The notes under the pieces: generated by a model | What the model saw: the letters and a program-made list of their open reading frames with translations, nothing else | Database searches by the model: none | What the model was told of the DNA's origin: nothing | Part shown: positions 1 to 9,148 of the stretch, piece after piece | Position numbering within the stretch: position 1 is the stretch's first letter | How the letters are laid out: every line of letters starts with the position of its first letter | DNA from: Candidatus Kuenenia stuttgartensis | Lineage (GTDB): Bacteria > Planctomycetota > Planctomycetia > Pirellulales > UBA1268 | NCBI GenBank assembly: GCA_945891385.1 | Contig: CAMDDJ010000011.1 | Span: 1 to 64,000 of the forward strand | DNA length: 64,000 nt | Reading direction: 5' to 3' | Program-made: the position numbers and the translations under genes

Positions 1-1127
1 ACGATCGTGTGGGAGTAACACTCGCCGAAGACCTGCGTCCGCCCGGACACAGCCTGCTCGTCGAGCAGGTTCACGCCGGGCAGGCCGGTCGGAGCCTCGA
101 TGCCGCAGGCGGCCAGCACGGTCGGCAGGATGTCGAGCGAACTGGCCAAGGCGTCGCTCGTGGCCGGAGCGATCACGCCGGGGCGGCGGAGCATGATCGG
201 CGTCCGCAGGCCGCCGTCATGGGGCGATTGCTTCGAGCGGACGGCGAACCTTCTGCTGTCGGTATTCTGGATCCAGCCATTGTCGGTCACGTAGACGACG
301 AGCGTGTCGGCAGCGAGTTGCTCCCGGTCGAGAAAGTCGAGCAACTCGCCCACCGTGCGATCGAAGCGTTCCACGTTGCCCCAGTAGCGGGCGACGTGGA
401 GGCTGTCGGTGTGCGTTGCATAGTGCTCGACGAGGTCCTGGGGTGGATCGTGCGGGTCATGCGGCAGCATCGGGGCGTACCAGACGAGGAACGGCGTGCC
501 TGCCGACCGACATCGGCTGATGAAGTCTTCGATCGGCTCCATCGTCGAGCGGCCGATCGCCAGGCCCTCGTCGCCATGCCGCCCTCCCTTCGTCATGCCT
601 TCGGTGAAGCCCCCTTGGGAGAAATCGCCCTGCCACCACTTGCCGGTCTGCAGGCTGTGATAGCCATGGGCGGCCAGGAGCCGGGGGAGCGTGGGACACT
701 CGGCCATTCGACGGTTGAGCACCTCGCGACCGGCAAGGAACGCCTGCCGCGCCTCGGGTGAACCGGCGGCAACGCCGGGAAGCTCCGGCGGATCGTTGCC
801 GACGATCCCGTGCTCGTGCGGGTACCGACCGGTGATCAGCGAGGCGAGGCTCGGGCAGCAGAGGCTGCTGGGGACGTAGCCGCGGCGAAAGACGAGGCTC
901 TCGGCCGCGAGCCGATCGAGGTTCGGAGTGCGGAGGTGCGCATGGCCCATGAAGCCGTAGTCGCCCCAGTGCTGGTCGTCGGACACGATCAGCACGACAT
1001 TCGGCGGTCGGCCGGCCGCCTGCGGCAGGGCGGCGGTGGCACCGCGCTGCCCGATCAGAAACGCGGCGGCGGCCGTGGCGGCCGACAGCACGATCGCGCG
1101 GATTGACGGGATTCGGTTGGCGTCCAT
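1..1127 (-). CDS. Exported arylsulfatase, family S1 (C-terminus beyond left edge)
   Basis: Hydrolyses sulfate esters, in planctomycetes usually on sulfated polysaccharides outside the cytoplasm. The first 375 codons are present. The ATG at 1127 gives a hydrophobic, Ala-rich signal-like N-terminus. It is followed by the metal-binding strand [14 protein letters not shown], the formylglycine region [20 protein letters not shown], then [19 protein letters not shown] and YVTDNGW. These segments and their order are those of the alkaline-phosphatase-fold sulfatases. The modification motif reads C-C-P-S-L, not the usual C-x-P-x-R, and the usual GKWH is GKWW. My recollection is that a planctomycete sulfatase subfamily shares GKWW and GRHGD, so this may be subfamily character, not decay. 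It diverges from the DUF1080 gene at 1284, with 156 bp between them. The family is certain; the substrate is unknown. Confidence 0.93.
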   Translation of the reverse strand, partial: MDANRIPSIRAIVLSAATAAAAFLIGQRGATAALPQAAGRPPNVVLIVSDDQHWGDYGFMGHAHLRTPNLDRLAAESLVFRRGYVPSSLCCPSLASLITGRYPHEHGIVGNDPPELPGVAAGSPEARQAFLAGREVLNRRMAECPTLPRLLAAHGYHSLQTGKWWQGDFSQGGFTEGMTKGGRHGDEGLAIGRSTMEPIEDFISRCRSAGTPFLVWYAPMLPHDPHDPPQDLVEHYATHTDSLHVARYWGNVERFDRTVGELLDFLDREQLAADTLVVYVTDNGWIQNTDSRRFAVRSKQSPHDGGLRTPIMLRRPGVIAPATSDALASSLDILPTVLAACGIEAPTGLPGVNLLDEQAVSGRTQVFGECYSHTI

Positions 1128-1283
1128 GCGGTGTCTCGGCGCGGTGGAAAGACGACCAGGCTGCTATTCTCCGCGGAGCGGTTGTGCCATTCGGCGGCTG
1201 ATTGTGGAATGTCGCGGAGGACACCCACCATGTCGCGGTCTTCAGGGTGTCCAGCACAGTCTACGAAGCGGGGAGGGCTGGGG

Positions 1284-2081
1284 ATGGGCAGCAATTCCAA
1301 GATGAGACTCGGCCTTGTTGTCGTGCTGGCGGGTGTTTCCGGGGTGGCGTGGGCGGAGTCTGGTCAGCTGGCGGCGTCGGTGCTGCCCCGGCCGGCCGAG
1401 GATGTGCCGCACACGGAGACGCCGGTGCCGGCCCCGGGGTTTCGCGACCTCTTCAACGGTCGGGACCTCACGGGCTGGGTGAACGTCAACACGGCCCCCG
1501 ACACCTGGAGCGTGCGGGACGGGCTGCTCGTCTGCAGCGGCCAGCCGATCGGCGTGATGCGGTCGGATCGGCAGTACGAGAACTTCATCCTCCACGTCGA
1601 GTGGCGGCACATGCGGCCGGGCGGCAACTCGGGCGTGTTCGTCTGGAGCGAGGGCACGGCGACCGATCCGAGCCGGCTGCCCAAGGGCATGGAGGTGCAG
1701 ATGCTCGACCTCGACTGGATCAATCAGCATCCTTCGAAGCCGGGAGTGCCCAATCACATCGGCTACGTGTCTGGGGAATTGTTCGGGGCTGGCGGCCTCG
1801 TGGCCACGCCGGACAACCCGCGGGGCAACCGGAGCATGTCACACGAACTTCGGTGCAAGGGACACGGGCACTGGAACGTCTATGACGCCGTCTGCGTGGA
1901 CGGAACCGTGAAACTGGCGATCAACGGCCGGTTCGTGAACTCGATCCGAAATTCGTCGGTGCGGAAGGGGTATCTCTGTCTCGAGTCCGAAGGCTCGGAG
2001 ATCCACTTTCGCACGATCCGGATCCTGGAGCTGCCGCCTGGTCTCACATCCGCCGAGCAAACCGCCGCCGTTGTGGACTGA
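1284..2081 (+). CDS. Exported DUF1080 (3-keto-disaccharide hydrolase-like) protein
   Basis: A 265-residue protein with a signal peptide ([18 protein letters not shown] after a short lead) and one DUF1080 domain. Its hallmarks are [13 protein letters not shown] near residue 50, then [19 protein letters not shown] and a C-terminal beta-strand region ending FRTIRILE. The fold is a concanavalin-like jelly roll. Some members act on 3-keto-glycosides, and planctomycetes carry many paralogues beside sulfatases and glycosidases. I chose the ATG at 1284 because GGGAGG lies just upstream and the signal peptide follows directly; the frame is open further upstream but that part has no protein character. 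The ATG at 1302 is an alternative. It diverges from the sulfatase gene. The specific activity cannot be read from the sequence. Confidence 0.9.
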   Translation: MGSNSKMRLGLVVVLAGVSGVAWAESGQLAASVLPRPAEDVPHTETPVPAPGFRDLFNGRDLTGWVNVNTAPDTWSVRDGLLVCSGQPIGVMRSDRQYENFILHVEWRHMRPGGNSGVFVWSEGTATDPSRLPKGMEVQMLDLDWINQHPSKPGVPNHIGYVSGELFGAGGLVATPDNPRGNRSMSHELRCKGHGHWNVYDAVCVDGTVKLAINGRFVNSIRNSSVRKGYLCLESEGSEIHFRTIRILELPPGLTSAEQTAAVVD

Positions 2082-2084
2082 GCC

Positions 2085-2756
2085 TCAGGCCCGACCGGCA
2101 CTCGGACAGTCGGCCGCCAGGCTGCAGGTCTCGCAGACAGGGCTGCGGGCGTGGCAGACGCGGCGGCCGTGGAGGATCAGGGCGTGGTGGAGGAATGTCC
2201 AGCGTTCCTCCGGGAACAGGGCCTCGAGATCCTGCTCCACCTTGTCGGGGTCGTCGTGCCGGCTGAACTTCAGCCGGCGGGCGAGGCGGCCGACGTGGGT
2301 GTCGACGGCGATGCCCGGTCGGCCAAAGGCGTTGCTGGCCACGACGTTGGCCGTCTTGCGGCCGACGCCAGGCAGGGCGAGCAGGGCGTCGAAGTCGTCA
2401 GGCACCTCGCCGCCGTGGAGTTCCACGAGCCGCGTGGCGGCCGCGACGATGTTCTTGGCTTTGGTGCGAAACAGGCCGATCGTTCTGATGAAGGGCTCGA
2501 TCTCGGCGGCCGTGGCTTTCGCCAGGGCATGCGCGTCGGGATAGGCACGGAACAGCGCGGGCGTGGCGGCGTTGACGCTGACGTCGGTCGCCTGGGCCGA
2601 GAGGATCGTAGCGACCAGGAGCTCGAACGGCGTGCCGAAGTCGAGTTCAGTGGCGGCGTCGGGGTACGTCCTTGTGAGCCCGGCGAGAACCCTCCCGGCC
2701 CGGTCACGTCTGGCGGCGATCGTTTCTCTGGGCATGCTCCCCATCCTAAATGGCAT
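2085..2756 (-). CDS. nth: Endonuclease III (DNA glycosylase/AP lyase)
   Basis: A base-excision repair enzyme that removes oxidised pyrimidines and cuts the abasic site. At 223 residues it has the usual family length. The helix-hairpin-helix LPGVGRKTANVV carries the catalytic lysine, and VDTHVGRLARRL carries the catalytic aspartate. The C-terminal 4Fe-4S cluster has the classical spacing C-x6-C-x2-C-x5-C (CHARSPVCETCSLAADC). Three in-frame ATGs lie within the first eight codons (2756, 2744, 2735). The purine-rich GGATGGGGAG just before 2735 could be a ribosome site for the third, so the true start is uncertain by about seven residues. The stop lies 4 bp from the end of the DUF1080 gene, which converges on it. 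Confidence 0.96.
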   Translation of the reverse strand: MPFRMGSMPRETIAARRDRAGRVLAGLTRTYPDAATELDFGTPFELLVATILSAQATDVSVNAATPALFRAYPDAHALAKATAAEIEPFIRTIGLFRTKAKNIVAAATRLVELHGGEVPDDFDALLALPGVGRKTANVVASNAFGRPGIAVDTHVGRLARRLKFSRHDDPDKVEQDLEALFPEERWTFLHHALILHGRRVCHARSPVCETCSLAADCPSAGRA

Positions 2757-2778
2757 CGTGATTCACAGCAGCGCCGGC

Positions 2779-2833
2779 CCGGGGGCGAGGATACGCCCCG
2801 ATTGCTCCGCGAGCGTTCGCCGACCCCCGGGCC
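2779..2833. repeat. Family A palindromic repeat, single copy (A1)
   Basis: This contains the family A core GGGCGAGGATACGCCC (stem GGGCG/CGCCC around AGGATA), then GCTCCGCGAGCGTTCGCCGACC, itself containing the hairpin GCTC-CGC-GAGC. The same core recurs at 41550-41774 and 53700-53781. Here the core is also enclosed by a perfect 10-bp inverted repeat, GGCCCGGGGG (2776-2785) and CCCCCGGGCC (2824-2833). It sits between the 3' end of the RND pump gene and the 5' end of nth, both on the minus strand. Confidence 0.8.
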
Positions 2834-2886
2834 TCCCCCGCTTCGGGTGGCAGGTCGTCGCTGCAACGCTGCGAACACTGCGTACG

Positions 2887-5800
2887 TCAATCGCTCGAAA
2901 TGGCGCGGCCGCCGGCGAACCAGGGGTAGATCGCGGGCACCACGAAGGCGGTGAGGATCGTCGAGGTGACGAGCCCGCCGATCACGACCGTCGCCAGGGG
3001 TCGTTGGATCTCGGCGCCGGCCGTCGTCGCCAGGGCCATCGGCAGGAAGCCGAGGCTGGCGACGAGCGCCGTCATCAGCACCGGCCGAATCCGGGCGTCG
3101 GCCGTCGCCACCGCCGCCTCTCGGGCCGACATGCCCTCCGCACGGCAATGCTCGGCGCCGGCCACCCAGACGAGCCCGTTGAGCACCGCCACGCCAAAGA
3201 GCGCCACGAAGCCCACCCCCGCGGCCACCGAGAAGGGCATCTCCCGCAGCGCCAGGGCGGCGATCCCGCCGGAGGCCGCTACGGGCACCGCCACGAAGAT
3301 CAAGGCTGCCAGCCGGGCCGACTTGAAGCTCGCGTAGAGCAGCATCGCGATCAGCCCCAGCACGACCGGCGTGATCAAGAGCAGCCGCCGTGAGGCCGAG
3401 ATCAGATTTTCGAAGTCGCCACCCCAGCGGATTTCGTAGCCCGCCGGCAGCCGAACCTGCGCGGCCACGGCGGCCTGGGCCTCCTGGACGAAGGTCGCCA
3501 CATCGCGGCCGCGGACATTCGCCGAGACGAACGTCCGCCGGCGGGAGTTCTCGTGCTCCACGCTCGGCGGGCTCTCCGAAATCTCGATGTCGGCCAGTTC
3601 GCCCAGCGGCACCGGCCGACCGCCGATCGCGGCCACCGGAATCTGGCCGATCCGTTCAGGGGTGTCCTTCCAGGCCGAGGTGAATTTCACGATCAGCGGA
3701 AACCGCGGTCGCCCCTCATAGACGAGCCCCACCTCGACGCCGCCGAGAGCCTCGACCGTGCGGATCACGTCGGCCGCATCGATTCCGTGGCGGGCCAGCT
3801 GGTCCGGCCGGGCCTCGACGACGAGCGTGGGGATGTTGGCCTGCCAGTCGGCCCGCACGTCGGCGGCCCCGGGGATGCGGTCGAGGATTCCTTCGATCTG
3901 CTTGCCGAATGCGGCCAGGGCCTCGAGATCGTCGCCGTAGATCAGCACCGCCACGTCGGCCTTGACGCCGGCCACCAGTTCGTCCACCCGCATCTCGATC
4001 GGCTGGCTGAAGCCGAACGTGGCCTCGGGCGCGACCTTCTGGAGCGCGGTATCCATCCGCTCCACGAGTTCGTCTCGGCTGATCCTTTCGGGCCACGTGG
4101 CCGGCGGCCGCAGCATCACCCAGACGTCGGTCTGGTGCACGCCCATCACGTCGTTGGCGATCTCAGGCCGACCCGTCTTGCAGAACACCGTCTTGACCTC
4201 GGGAAACTCCTTGAGCGCCTTTTCCACCCGGGTGGTGACCGGCACCACATCCTCGAGCGTGGCACTCGGCAGCCGCACGAGCTCCACGAGCAGGTCGCCC
4301 TCGTCGAGCCGCGGCATGAACTCCGCCCCCAGCCGCAGGGCCACCGGCACGCTCGCCGCCACGAGCGTGGCCGCGAACAGGGCCACGATCACCGGATGGG
4401 CCACCGCGGTCCGGGCCAGCGGCCGATAGAGCCGGTGGAAGGCCCGCATCACGAACGGCTCGTGCTCCTCCTCGCGGGGTAAGACGAGCGCGGCCAAGAC
4501 CGGCATCAACGTCATCGAAATCACGAGCGAGCCGGCCAGGGCGAAGAGCACGGTCAGGGCCATCGGCCGAAACAGCTTGCCCTCGGTGCCCTCGAGCGCC
4601 AGGATCGGCAGGTAGACGACGGCGATGATCAGCTCGCCGAACATCGTCGGCCCGCGGACCTCGACGGCGGCGTCACGGACCACCTGCATCCGGGACACCG
4701 ACCGCGGCGCCATCCCCAGCCGCCGGACGCAGTTCTCCACCATGATCACGGAGCTGTCGACGACGAGCCCGAAGTCGATCGCCCCCAGGCTCATCAGGCT
4801 CGCGGGGATTCCCAGGGCCCACATCAGATTGGCCGCGAACAGCATCGACAGGGGAATGGCGAGCGCCACGATCAGCCCCGCCCGCACGTTGCCCAGGAGC
4901 ACGAGCAAGACCGCGATCACGAGCAGCCCGCCCTCGGCCAGATTGTGGAGCACGGTGTCGAGCGTGCGGGCGATCAGGTCGGAGCGGTCGTAGATGACCT
5001 CCAACTCGACGCCGCGGGGCAGCGTGGACCGCAGTTCGTCGAGCCGCTCCTTGGCGGCCGTCACCACCCGGCGGCTGTTCTCGCCGCGGACCATCATTAC
5101 CATTCCGGTGACGATCTCGCCGCGGCCGTCGCGGGTGACGGCCCCCTGCCGCACGAGCGGGGCGAGCGACACCTCGCCGACGTCGCGGACGAGCACCGGC
5201 ACGCCACCGGCCGGGCTGCGGATCACCACCTGCTCGATGTCGGCCACGCTCGTGAGCAGGGCCTTGCCGCGGATGAACCGCTGCTCGCCATGCCGCACGA
5301 CGTAGCCACCGCCGGTGGCCGAATTGTTCCGTTCGATCGCGGCCAGCACCTCGGCCAGGGCGATCCCCCGGGAGGCGAGCCGGTCGGGGTCGACCCGCAC
5401 CTCGTAGCTCTTGGCGAAGCCGCCGTGGGAGTTGATGTCGGTCACGCCGGGCACCTCGCGGAGCGAGGGGGCGATGTTCCACTCGAGGATCGTCCGCAAC
5501 TCCATCGGGTCGACCCCCTGGCCACGAACCTCGAACTGGAGAATCTCGCCGAGAGCGGTGCTCAGCGTGCCGAGCTGCGGCGGCTCCTGCCCCGGCGGCA
5601 GGGCCGCCGCAGCCTCGGGCAGCCGCTCGGCCACCAGCTGCCTGGCCAGGTAGATGTCGGTGCCCTCCCGGAACACGATCGTGACCAGCGAGATCCCGAA
5701 CTTCGAGACGCTGCGGATCTCTTCCACGTTGGGCAGGCCGCTCATCGCCAGCTCGACGGGGTAGGTGATCGTCCGCTCGACCTCCAAGGGTGTGAGGGTG

Positions 5801-5961
5801 CCCGCTTCGGTCACCACCTGCACCTGGACGTTCACCAGGTCGGGCACGGCATCGACCGGAATGTTGAAGGCCGACCAGAGCCCGGCCAGCGCCATCAGGA
5901 TGAACAGCGCCACCACCAGAACGCGGTTGGAGAGCGACCGGTCGATCAGGCCCGAGAGCAT
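2887..5961 (-). CDS. RND efflux pump, heavy-metal (CusA/CzcA) type
   Basis: The inner-membrane pump of a tripartite proton-driven efflux system, 1024 residues, close to CusA and CzcA in length. TM1 (VLVVALFILMALAGLW) starts near residue 13, followed by the porter region. TM4 carries GAIDFGLVVDSSVIMVEN near residues 392-409, with the acidic residues typical of the metal-exporting HME branch, and a second TM bundle lies near the C-terminus. The ATG at 5961 is preceded by GGAGG and starts the canonical MLSGLIDRSLSNR; longer in-frame openings run into the adaptor gene. It is the last gene of a three-gene leftward operon, 13 bp after the adaptor. The sequence does not decide which metal (Cu/Ag or Co/Zn/Cd) is exported. 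Confidence 0.95.
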   Translation of the reverse strand: MLSGLIDRSLSNRVLVVALFILMALAGLWSAFNIPVDAVPDLVNVQVQVVTEAGTLTPLEVERTITYPVELAMSGLPNVEEIRSVSKFGISLVTIVFREGTDIYLARQLVAERLPEAAAALPPGQEPPQLGTLSTALGEILQFEVRGQGVDPMELRTILEWNIAPSLREVPGVTDINSHGGFAKSYEVRVDPDRLASRGIALAEVLAAIERNNSATGGGYVVRHGEQRFIRGKALLTSVADIEQVVIRSPAGGVPVLVRDVGEVSLAPLVRQGAVTRDGRGEIVTGMVMMVRGENSRRVVTAAKERLDELRSTLPRGVELEVIYDRSDLIARTLDTVLHNLAEGGLLVIAVLLVLLGNVRAGLIVALAIPLSMLFAANLMWALGIPASLMSLGAIDFGLVVDSSVIMVENCVRRLGMAPRSVSRMQVVRDAAVEVRGPTMFGELIIAVVYLPILALEGTEGKLFRPMALTVLFALAGSLVISMTLMPVLAALVLPREEEHEPFVMRAFHRLYRPLARTAVAHPVIVALFAATLVAASVPVALRLGAEFMPRLDEGDLLVELVRLPSATLEDVVPVTTRVEKALKEFPEVKTVFCKTGRPEIANDVMGVHQTDVWVMLRPPATWPERISRDELVERMDTALQKVAPEATFGFSQPIEMRVDELVAGVKADVAVLIYGDDLEALAAFGKQIEGILDRIPGAADVRADWQANIPTLVVEARPDQLARHGIDAADVIRTVEALGGVEVGLVYEGRPRFPLIVKFTSAWKDTPERIGQIPVAAIGGRPVPLGELADIEISESPPSVEHENSRRRTFVSANVRGRDVATFVQEAQAAVAAQVRLPAGYEIRWGGDFENLISASRRLLLITPVVLGLIAMLLYASFKSARLAALIFVAVPVAASGGIAALALREMPFSVAAGVGFVALFGVAVLNGLVWVAGAEHCRAEGMSAREAAVATADARIRPVLMTALVASLGFLPMALATTAGAEIQRPLATVVIGGLVTSTILTAFVVPAIYPWFAGGRAISSD

Positions 5962-5974
5962 GGGGTGCCTCCGC

Positions 5975-7501
5975 TCACTCGCCGCCGTCCTGCTCGATGA
6001 GCAGGCGGCTCTTGAGAACGAAGGCACCCGCGGCGGCCACCTGGTCGCCGGCCGCGAGTCCCTCCACCACCTCGACGAACTGCTTCGTCTCGATACCCGT
6101 GCGGATGTCCCGCCGCGCGAAGCTGCCGGGCCCGGCCGGTACGAACACGAAGGCCCGCCCCTCGTGCCGCATCACGGCCGCGGGCGGAACGACGAGTCGC
6201 TCGCGGACCTCGCCCTGCGGCAGCTCCACCCAGACGAACATACCCGGCTTGTAGCGACCGTCGTCGTTGGAGAGTTCGGCGACCAGCGGCACGCTGCGCG
6301 ACTCCTCCTCGACGACGCTGCCGACGTGGTTGATCCGGGCCGTGGCCTCGCGGGTCTCCATCCCGGGGATCAGCACCCGCACCTCATGACCGGGCGTCAC
6401 GTCGACCGTGGCCCACTGCCGCTCGTGGATCTGGGCCCGCACCCAGAGCGACGAGGTGTCGGCCACGACGAACATCCGCTGGCCGGAGGTGACCCGTTCC
6501 CCCTTGGCCACGAACACCTCCTCGACGACGCCGGCGATCGGGGAACGGAGGTCGAGCATCGAAAGGGTCTCGCCCCCGTGCCTCGCCGGCTTCTCGCTCA
6601 CTGCGGGCTGTGGCTGCCGCCGGCCCGTGCCGACCAGCGCCCGAAGGTGCTCACGGGCGATCTCGAGCTGCCGCTCGGACCGCTGGAGGTCGGCATCGGC
6701 CTGCCGCTTGGCCTGCATCGTGTCGAACCTCGCCTCTTCGCAGACGGCGCGAAACTTGGCCCAGGCGGCCTCGAGGTTCGCCTGCCGTTCTTCGACGATC
6801 CGACCGGAGAGCAGACCGCCTTCCACGAGTGACTTGGTTCCAGCGTTGACCTTCTCGGCGTGGAGGAGCGCGGAATAGGCCCCGATGATCTGCTCCCGAT
6901 TGTCTCCCAACGCGCGGCCGGCGAAGCCGTCTTGAATTTCCTGAAGCGGTGGATGGGGTTCGAGCGCGGCGAGCACGGCGGTGACGTTGGAGGCAATGAT
7001 GGTGGCCCACTCCGCCGCCTCGGCTGCAATCTGCTGGTCGGCTTCGCACTTGCTGACCTCGTCGCGGGCGAGGCCGACTTCGCGGCTGGAGAGTTCGGCG
7101 AGCACGTCGCCCGTAGCGACGGCCTGACGGACCACCACCTCCACGAGCGTCACGATCCCTTCCACCGGCGCGAGATAGTCGACCTGCTTGCGGGCGTCGT
7201 AGTCGATCCGCCCCGGCACGGTGAGCTCGTCCTGGACCAGCCGAGCCTCCACCGTCACCAGTTCGAGCGTCACGTCGTCGGGAACGGACACGATCTCGGC
7301 AGCCGCCGCCGGCGCGGGGGCCCGGGCGACAGGGTCCTCGTCCGGCCCTCCGGTCAAATGGTGTGTGGCAAGCCACCACCAGGCGAGCCCCAGGCAGGCG
7401 AGCACGGTGACAAGCGAGAGACCACGGACCGCCGCCTGCAGCGGATGAGTCCGGGCCGACGGGGCGGCGGTGGTCTGGGTAGGGGGCATGGTCATGATCA
7501 T
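5975..7501 (-). CDS. RND efflux periplasmic adaptor (membrane fusion protein)
   Basis: Links the RND pump to the outer-membrane channel. It is 508 residues, with an N-terminal membrane anchor (LVTVLACLGLAWWWLA), an Ala/Pro linker, and then the barrel-sandwich half ending VPGRIDYDARKQVDYLAPVEG. A long alpha-hairpin follows around residues 130-290, then the second half-motif LRSPIAGVVEEVFVAKGERV, a beta-barrel and the C-terminal membrane-proximal domain. The hairpin is longer than in CusB. The ATG at 7501 overlaps the stop of the TolC-like gene in ATGA, implying translational coupling; ATGs at 7495 and 7489 are alternatives. No N-terminal metal-binding domain is obvious. Confidence 0.93.
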   Translation of the reverse strand: MIMTMPPTQTTAAPSARTHPLQAAVRGLSLVTVLACLGLAWWWLATHHLTGGPDEDPVARAPAPAAAAEIVSVPDDVTLELVTVEARLVQDELTVPGRIDYDARKQVDYLAPVEGIVTLVEVVVRQAVATGDVLAELSSREVGLARDEVSKCEADQQIAAEAAEWATIIASNVTAVLAALEPHPPLQEIQDGFAGRALGDNREQIIGAYSALLHAEKVNAGTKSLVEGGLLSGRIVEERQANLEAAWAKFRAVCEEARFDTMQAKRQADADLQRSERQLEIAREHLRALVGTGRRQPQPAVSEKPARHGGETLSMLDLRSPIAGVVEEVFVAKGERVTSGQRMFVVADTSSLWVRAQIHERQWATVDVTPGHEVRVLIPGMETREATARINHVGSVVEEESRSVPLVAELSNDDGRYKPGMFVWVELPQGEVRERLVVPPAAVMRHEGRAFVFVPAGPGSFARRDIRTGIETKQFVEVVEGLAAGDQVAAAGAFVLKSRLLIEQDGGE

Positions 7502-9015
7502 GGCCGCTCGTCGGGGGTCGGCGTGCCGAGGAGGTTTGCCGCAGCGGGGAGTTCGGCCACCGGAGGCAGCGGGCGGACGACGTCGTCACCCACCGGGGGC
7601 GGTTTCCGGGCGGCCGGATCGTCGGCCCGCGGGGGAAACTCCTCGAGCTGCAAGAGGTCGGCGATCGCGACCGCGCCGGTCCAACGCTGCTCCTGGGCAT
7701 CGACGAAGGTCAGCTCCGTCTCGGTCAGGATTCGCTGAGCCTCGAGCAGGCGGAGGAAGTTCACCTCACCCTGGGAATACAGCTGCTGCATGATCCGCAC
7801 CGTTTCCCGGGCCTTGGGCAGGATCGCCTCCTCATACCAGGCGACCATCCGCTGGGCTGTGCGGTATTCTGCCATCACCTGGGCCGTCTGCAGGGCAAGG
7901 TCGAGTTCGATGGTCCGTAGGTCGGCCTGGGCCTTGGCGATGTCGGCTCGGGCGGAGCGGATGTTGCCCTGGTTGCGATCGAAGAGCGGCACCTCGAGCA
8001 TGACCTGCGCGATCCCCTGGTCCTGCGGCGGAAAGTCGACCTGACGCTGATATCCGCCCGTCAGGTTGACGTCGGGGATCGGCTGCACGCGGGCCCGGTC
8101 GAGCGCCCACCGCGCCCGCGCCACCTCGGCCTCCGCCGCTCTCGGCTTGGCGTTGGCCTGCATGACCGCCTCCTGCAGCCCGGGGAGTTCGAAGTCGGGC
8201 AGGTCGGCGAACAGATCGCCCTCGACCCAGGGGATCGACTCCCGCGGCACGGCAGTTGCCGCCGCGAGTTCTCGGCGGCTCGTCTCGACCACGACATCGG
8301 CATTGAGCACACGCACCCTGGCCCGGTCGTATTCGATGCTCCAGAAGAGCGTGTCGGCTTTCGTACCCTCGCCAGCGTCGGCCAGCTGCGTGCCGATGTC
8401 GTAGGACCGCTTCGAGATCTCAAGCAGCATCCGATAGATCTGGGCTCGTCGCTGGGCGACCAGGAGCGAGTAGAACGACTGCCGCACGCCGGTCAGCACG
8501 TCGAACCGGGCCCGCACGTATTCGAACTCCGTCCGTCGCACCTCGCGGAGCGCAGCCTGCTGCTGCAGCCGGAGTTTGCCGGCGGTGACGATGTCTTGGG
8601 CGACGGTGCCCGACCACTGGCTGTCGCTGCCGGCCGCCTGTGGCGTGAAGCCGGCGATCACGGGGTTGGGATAGAGCCGAACCTGCACGGCCTGCCCCCG
8701 CGCCATCTCGATCGCCTCGCGGGCCGACCGCAGCCGCGGATGGAGCCGCTCGGCCTGGGCGACGTAGTCCTGGAGCCGAAGGAGGCCGGTGTTCGCCTGC
8801 CGCGGGCCTGCCGACACCGTCGGCGGAGGGCTGGGATTGGCCTCGGGCGAGGCGGGGGGCGGCAGTTCCCCGAGCGCGATTCCGTCGTCCAGGAGACGCT
8901 GAGCTGGCTGCGAAGGGAACTGGCCGTCATCCGCTCCGGTCGCCCGCCGTGCGGCCGCGGGGATAAACGGCAACCCGAGCAACGCGACGGCGACGAGCAG
9001 GCGTTGGCGGGACAT
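7498..9015 (-). CDS. TolC-family outer-membrane efflux channel
   Basis: The outer-membrane exit duct of the metal efflux system, 505 residues. It has a signal peptide (LLVAVALLGLPFIPAAA), a Pro-rich spacer, and then two repeats of the outer-membrane efflux protein domain. Diagnostic segments are the first-repeat helix around SAREAIEMARGQAVQVRLYPNP and the second-repeat strand EVPLFDRNQGNIRSARAD. The C-terminal tail (residues 465-505) is Pro-rich and probably disordered. It is the first gene of the leftward efflux operon, which places its promoter in the 133-bp spacer shared with the protease gene at 9149. No metal-responsive regulator is encoded next to the operon. Confidence 0.94.
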   Translation of the reverse strand: MSRQRLLVAVALLGLPFIPAAARRATGADDGQFPSQPAQRLLDDGIALGELPPPASPEANPSPPPTVSAGPRQANTGLLRLQDYVAQAERLHPRLRSAREAIEMARGQAVQVRLYPNPVIAGFTPQAAGSDSQWSGTVAQDIVTAGKLRLQQQAALREVRRTEFEYVRARFDVLTGVRQSFYSLLVAQRRAQIYRMLLEISKRSYDIGTQLADAGEGTKADTLFWSIEYDRARVRVLNADVVVETSRRELAAATAVPRESIPWVEGDLFADLPDFELPGLQEAVMQANAKPRAAEAEVARARWALDRARVQPIPDVNLTGGYQRQVDFPPQDQGIAQVMLEVPLFDRNQGNIRSARADIAKAQADLRTIELDLALQTAQVMAEYRTAQRMVAWYEEAILPKARETVRIMQQLYSQGEVNFLRLLEAQRILTETELTFVDAQEQRWTGAVAIADLLQLEEFPPRADDPAARKPPPVGDDVVRPLPPVAELPAAANLLGTPTPDERP

Positions 9016-9148
9016 GGGACGGTGCCAGCAGGCTGGGAGCGCAGGTCAGGGATTCCATCAGTGCTATCGGCACCACCGTCCGATTCTCTATAACCGTTCC
9101 GGCCCACCGCCTTTACCCAATTCCCCACAGAGCCCGCAGGTTTCCCGG

